Source: Apteryx mantelli (Eukaryota; Chordata; Aves; Apterygiformes; Apterygidae). Taken from it: a DNA stretch of 64,000 bases. The translations under genes and the position numbers were made by a program. The notes beneath the pieces were generated by a model. It searched no databases and was not told the origin of the DNA. It saw only the letters and a program-made list of their open reading frames with translations. Numbering within the stretch: position 1 is the stretch's first letter; the number at the start of each line of letters is the position of its first letter. The stretch covers positions 40,058,668 through 40,122,667 of the forward strand of contig NC_089981.1 in the NCBI RefSeq assembly GCF_036417845.1, written 5' to 3'. Of this stretch, positions 52,301 to 58,300 are shown in pieces.

Positions 52301-55300
52301 CCAGAAGCAATGGCAATTTCCTTGGAACCAGCCTTGTAATTGTGCAAAGAGATATTATTTCAAAAGGGAAAGTTCATCGTCTCTTTTTCTTTTACAAATC
52401 CAGAAGCCACAGACTAAACACCTAAATTAGTATAATAAATATAATTAGAGATGCAAGCTGTTGTTCCTGTGTGTTCTTCCACTGCTTCTCCTGTAGCCTT
52501 TTTCTGCCATTGGTAACTGGGACACTTTCTAGCAAACCTGTATCTTCTTCTGATCCTGGTAATACTTTTGTGTGATAGAGTTTCCAGAGGAGCTTTGGCT
52601 TTGGCATCTTTCATTTCACACTAAATGCAACAATTAAAAGAAAAAACAAAACAAAACACAAAACCCCAACAACCCTTGTTGTGTAGACTGCAAATATGAA
52701 GAAGAGAATAATATGTCTAGGGTCAGATATTATGATCATTATTGATTCAATCATCATCTTATCAGCACTAGTCACAAGTGAAAATGAAAAACGTGAAGGA
52801 CCAACCCAGCATCCATTATTACATAGTGTTCATCCTGGATGGATCAGTCAAGATCAAAGTCCCGCAAATACCGCTGGGAGTATGGAACAACATGAATTTA
52901 CTGTTCCAGGTGAAAGTGATATTGAAAAGGAATCTTCTCATACAGGTAATATTAAAGGTCATGTTTTAGTTAGAGGGTTTTTTACTAACAGATTTGCACT
53001 TTGAGGCCATAATAGAGGTTCTATGAATAAACCTGAGCAATGCAGATCTGTAACTTGTATTATACATTTTACAAATTATTCTATTCATTAGGCTCAGTCC
53101 TGGAGGTTTGTTTTTTCTCCCATTTGTATTGTGTGCCAAGACCTATAGTGCATTAATTCCGTAACCACCTCTTACATATTCTGTTCTGTGTCATGCAGCC
53201 ACCAGAGTTTATCAGGCTATATACCAGGTTATATCTGTAGGAAACAGTGAACATTTGAATTTTAATTTGAAAAATAATAATGTCTTTGTATTTTTCACAT
53301 ATTTAGGAGCTGTGATCACACCCCTGTTACAAATAAAGTCATTACTGCACCTGTTTTCTACAGCTTTTGTTAATATGACAATTTTAAGTAAAAATAAGAT
53401 TCCAAAATATCTGTTCACCCCACTTCTGAACTATAGCAAGATGGTACTGGTGAAGAAGTGAAGAGAACAAAGCATAGTGTAGAATGAAAGAGAGACTTCT
53501 CCATCAGTCAAAGAAATTGAAATGTAAAAGATCAAATTTTACTATAAAAGCAACAACTGAAGATTAATATAAATTAGTTGCTGTTCCTGTGAGTGTATTA
53601 TGTTTACCTATTAGTGACTGATGTGCTTTTCTAAGTGCTGCCAACAGTGAATTTAACACAGCCATCACCAGCTCTTGCTGATTATCAAACATAGGCCACT
53701 GAAGACAAGTATATCATATATGTTATTTGGGATGGCGTATTATGTGAATCTATTCTGTCAACTAAATGCGATCTTATTAGCAAAAATATTGGATAGCTCA
53801 CTGCTTTAGAAGTTCCTAAGCCCACATTCCTCTGAGGTAGCAACCCCAGATGTTTCATCAACCCTTTAAACTCTGATAATACAGTACAGTGTATTCCTGA
53901 TACATATAAATACTATACTATACTACAGTAGCTAGTTGCAATTACAATTTCAATATGCGGTGGTAATTTTCTTGGTGTTTTTTTTTTTGCTTGGGTTGGT
54001 GGGGATTTTTTAATTTATACCCAGAGAAGATGAAGAAATTTTACGGTTATATTACTCACAAGATTTGGTCACCCTTTTTCTGCTGTCTACTGAAAGCTAC
54101 AGAATGGTTGATATGGACAACATTTTATCTTCCTAAATAATTGCAGTATCAAATATTCTCATTGAAGCGCTGTCTCACACATTGTGTGCACTGTTCACAA
54201 ATCTGATGCATGTGCTAGCCCTCCCTTCTTCCAAACATCTTTGTTTGTTTTCCTGGAGAGGCTGTATCTAATAAGGCAGTGAAATTGTGAGGGGAAAAAA
54301 TTGGATATAGTCAATATACTCAAATTCTGTGATTAAAATCTTACTGACAGGGCAGATTCTTGCAGTTATTTCTACCTTTGTTCTTATGTCTGCATCAGTG
54401 AATATTGGTGTGATATTCAACCAATACAAAGTCATGAAAAACAGCATGATTTGGGGAAATGCCTTTGAAAACCAATGGGATATTTTGATTCTGAAAAGCA
54501 TATGCTCAGTTTGAGGAAGAATTCAGTCCTATTGGTGACAGTACACAGCTTTTCTAAATATAAACCAGAATGAGAAGCAAATCTGCTTTACTTCTCTTTG
54601 CCATTAAATGTAGTAGACATGTGAGCAAGCCCTGTCATAGAGACAAGAACCGAAGAGGAGAATAATATGAGAAATGGATCTTTATATACTGAGTTCATAA
54701 TTGCTTCACCATCATCATAACAGCTATGGCCTCCGATTACGTGGCCAAACAGAATGACTCAACACAAGACCCATTGGTGTATCCAGGTTGGGACGAGGGA
54801 GATGATAATTCTGCACGACCCACTGTAATGGATAGAATTATTTCTTCCAGAGAGAATGATCATGAAAAACAGTCTTCCAGTACAGGTACTAGTAAAAATA
54901 TCAATTACATCTATTTCATGACTTAAGTCTCTCAGGTGGTCTGTTCTGGAACAATACTGCATGACTTTGCACATGAACAAGTTTATACTTCTCATCTGTG
55001 AATATTCATCTGGTGAAAGAGCATTATTTTCATAGATTTTTTCAAACCACTAGGCCGTCTGGTTCAGGATCACTGTTAGAATGGTGAAAGAGAGGAATTT
55101 ACAAAATTAATGTTATACAATTCTACCACGCATCCATGATGCAGTCTGGTATAGCACGTACCATTTATGCCAATGAAGTATGTTCTAAAATCATGATATG
55201 AGAAACGCATAACTTATTTGTGCTGAAATAAGAGAAGAGGGAACTATAATCCTTTATTATAGAGCTACTGCTCAGAAGGTCTGTTTGATTTTGGGACACA

Positions 55301-58300
55301 GTGTGTCAAATCTCTACCACATCAAATCTCTTGTATGGTTTTCATGTATTCCTTTGATGGTCTTTCTTCTGTCTTCATTGTTCCTACCATTATACAATAT
55401 TAGCCAATTATTCTGAAAAAGCAAGAAAGCTTAGGTTTCCTCCTGAAGTTGATGAGCTGTGGTCAGCCTGTGATGCAGGTCGGGGAACTCCCCTGACTGC
55501 TGTCTTACTGTCCTTTCCCTGTGTCCACTGGCCTTGGGAATCTTGTGGACTAAGCCACAAAGCGGATGAAAATAGCAAGAGAAAACAGCTGATTAAAAAG
55601 TTGAGAGGACAGAAGGTCTCCCTTCTCTTCCCCTTTGGTGGAGTGAAAAGGGTAGCAGTGGAGGGGATCCTGGTTTAAAGGCGACAGGAGACCCAAAGGT
55701 GACAGGAATGGGAGGGTGCTGGTAGCATACGCATTGAATTCACAGCTGATTCAATCATCACTGTAACAGCTGTTACCTCTCCCGATGGTGCCCATCATGA
55801 AGACCCAACTCAGCCACCTCTGCCTTCAGATAATGAACAAGGACAGGGCACTGCAGGCGTCACTCATGCCACAAACACCCCCAGGGATGAGGTGCTCCAT
55901 GGGCTGAATCCTGACGGTAGGAACAAACCTGATGACAAATCTCCACTGACGGGTACCAGTAAGAATAATGGGTCATACTCATTTCACTGCGCTGTGTGGA
56001 ATGAGACATTATTTCTTCTGAATTCAGCTCCTCTCGCTGTCTTTCTTGTCTTGGGGGATACAACATTCTCGCTGTGGACTTGCATTGCAAAAATCTCTGG
56101 TGGGATCTGGACTGTTGTTAAAGTGAACCTCTGGACTGGGTGAAAGGGACTCCCTGCTGATACGTTTGGCAGTTTCTGTTCTTTGCCAAAGCATGTTTCT
56201 GGGTGGCCTCCTAACTGTTCTGCAAGGCATGCACTTTGGTGATTCTGAATCCCTAGTCCCATCCTTCTTTGTTGCGCGTAAGTGTGTTCAGGCCTGGAAT
56301 GCTTCAAAGTGCCATGATCGGTGTGGTGGAGGTGCTCTGGTGGGGCTTATCTGATGGCCTGTCCCCGTGACTCAGCAGCAGCACCATCACCGGTGAGTGG
56401 TGTGCAGGTGGTGAGGGAAGGGCAATCACAGAAGAATTACGCCCCATAAATTCTGTGTTTGGTTCCTTTCTCCTCCTTGCCGGTGGAAAGCCAGGCTAGA
56501 TCGTCATAGATTTGGCTGTGGTGTGGCTGATCCCTCCTGAGTTACAGGGTCCGGTTTTTGCTGCTGTGATCTCTTCTTCTGAAGGTCTTCCCCCTCCGTC
56601 TGTCACTGGGATATGCGTATATTAGCCAATGTCCCTCAAACATGGCAAGCGTGTGTTGGTTAAGAGTCTCAGAAGGCAGTGACAGTGGAGGAGGAAGGGA
56701 AGGCTTTCACGTCTTCTTTCCTTCTGTGCTTTAAATCAGGAAGAAGGAGGTGCTCTCTGGCTTGCTGTGGTACAGGAAAGGGGGAAATGATGTAGGTGGT
56801 GGTTCTGTGAGGGTTAAGTTTTAAAGCTGACTGAGCCATCATCATGGTAGTCACGGAGTCCACCACGGATGTTGTCCACCAAGAAGAAGCAACCAAAGAG
56901 CCACTGGCGCCTGGCACTCAACGTGGAAGTGAAAGTGAACAAGCAACTACTACGGATGGTTCCCATGTCAATTTCATACCTGGCCTTTTTCCAGACGCTG
57001 AGGATCATCTGAACCGACTACACACCCCTCCTCCTACCAGTAAGAACAACGAATTGCAGTAATTTTCTCCTATTTGCCACCATTCACGTAGTCTTGAGTA
57101 ACAAAGGGGCATTAGTGGTTGTGGAAAGGATTATATACTGTCTGTAGTGATATCTGTAAAGCAGAGCACATTATTCTGAAAAAGCAAGAAAGCTTAGGTT
57201 TCCTCCTGAAGTTGATGAGCTGTGGTCAGCCTGTGATGCAGGTCGGGGAACTCCCCTGACTGCTGTCTTACTGTCCTTTCCCTGTGTCCACTGGCCTTGG
57301 GAATCTTGTGGACTAAGCCACAAAGCGGATGAAAATAGCAAGAGAAAACAGCTGATTAAAAAGTTGAGAGGACAGAAGGTCTCCCTTCTCTTCCCCTTTG
57401 GTGGAGTGAAAAGGGTAGCAGTGGAGGGGATCCTGGTTTAAAGGCGACAGGAGACCCAAAGGTGACAGGAATGGGAGGGTGCTGGTAGCATACGCATTGA
57501 ATTCACAGCTGATTCAATCATCACTGTAACAGCTGTTACCTCTCCCGATGGTGCCCATCATGAAGACCCAACTCAGCCACCTCTGCCTTCAGATAATGAA
57601 CAAGGACAGGGCACTGCAGGCGTCACTCATGCCACAAACACCCCCAGGGATGAGGTGCTCCATGGGCTGAATCCTGACGGTAGGAACAAACCTGATGACA
57701 AATCTCCACTGACGGGTACCAGTAAGAATAATGGGTCATACTCATTTCACTGCGCTGTGTGGAATGAGACATTATTTCTTCTGAATTCAGCTCCTCTCGC
57801 TGTCTTTCTTGTCTTGGGGGATACAACATTCTCGCTGTGGACTTGCGTTGCAAAAATCTCTGGTGGGATCTGGACTGTTGTTAAAGTGAACCTCTGGACT
57901 GGGTGAAAGGGACTCCCTGCTGATACGTTTGGCAGTTTCTGTTCTTTGCCAAAGCATGTTTCTGGGTGGCCTCCTAACTGTTCTGCAAGGCATGCACTTT
58001 GGTGATTCTGAATCCCTAGTCCCATCCTTCTTTGTTGCGCGTAAGTGTGTTCAGGCCTGGAATGCTTCAAAGTGCCATGATCGGTGTGGTGGAGGTGCTC
58101 TGGTGGGGCTTATCTGATGGCCTGTCCCCGTGACTCAGCAGCAGCACCATCACCGGTGAGTGGTGTGCAGGTGGTGAGGGAAGGGCAATCACAGAAGAAT
58201 TACGCCCCATAAATTCTGTGTTTGGTTCCTTTCTCCTCCTTGCCGGTGGAAAGCCAGGCTAGATCGTCATAGATTTGGCTGTGGTGTGGCTGATCCCTCC

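Larger units (their letters stand above)
55407..57169 (+). repeat. 1,763-bp tandem unit, copy 1 (exons A1 and B1)
   Basis: The unit starts after TATTAGCCA with ATTATTCTGAAAAAGC and runs to the same word at 57,170. It contains exon A, an 892-bp intron, exon B and about 130 bases after it. It is richer in GC than the intron sequence on either side of the array. Confidence 0.97.

Noticed and set aside
53199..53240. Exon-like spot after a GTCATGCAG acceptor
   Set aside because: No GT donor in phase before the frame is lost; composition does not resemble CD44 stem.
53642..53695. Exon-like spot after TGCTGCCAACAG, reading [15 protein letters not shown]
   Set aside because: A stop follows directly and there is no donor; at best a decayed exon, most likely chance.
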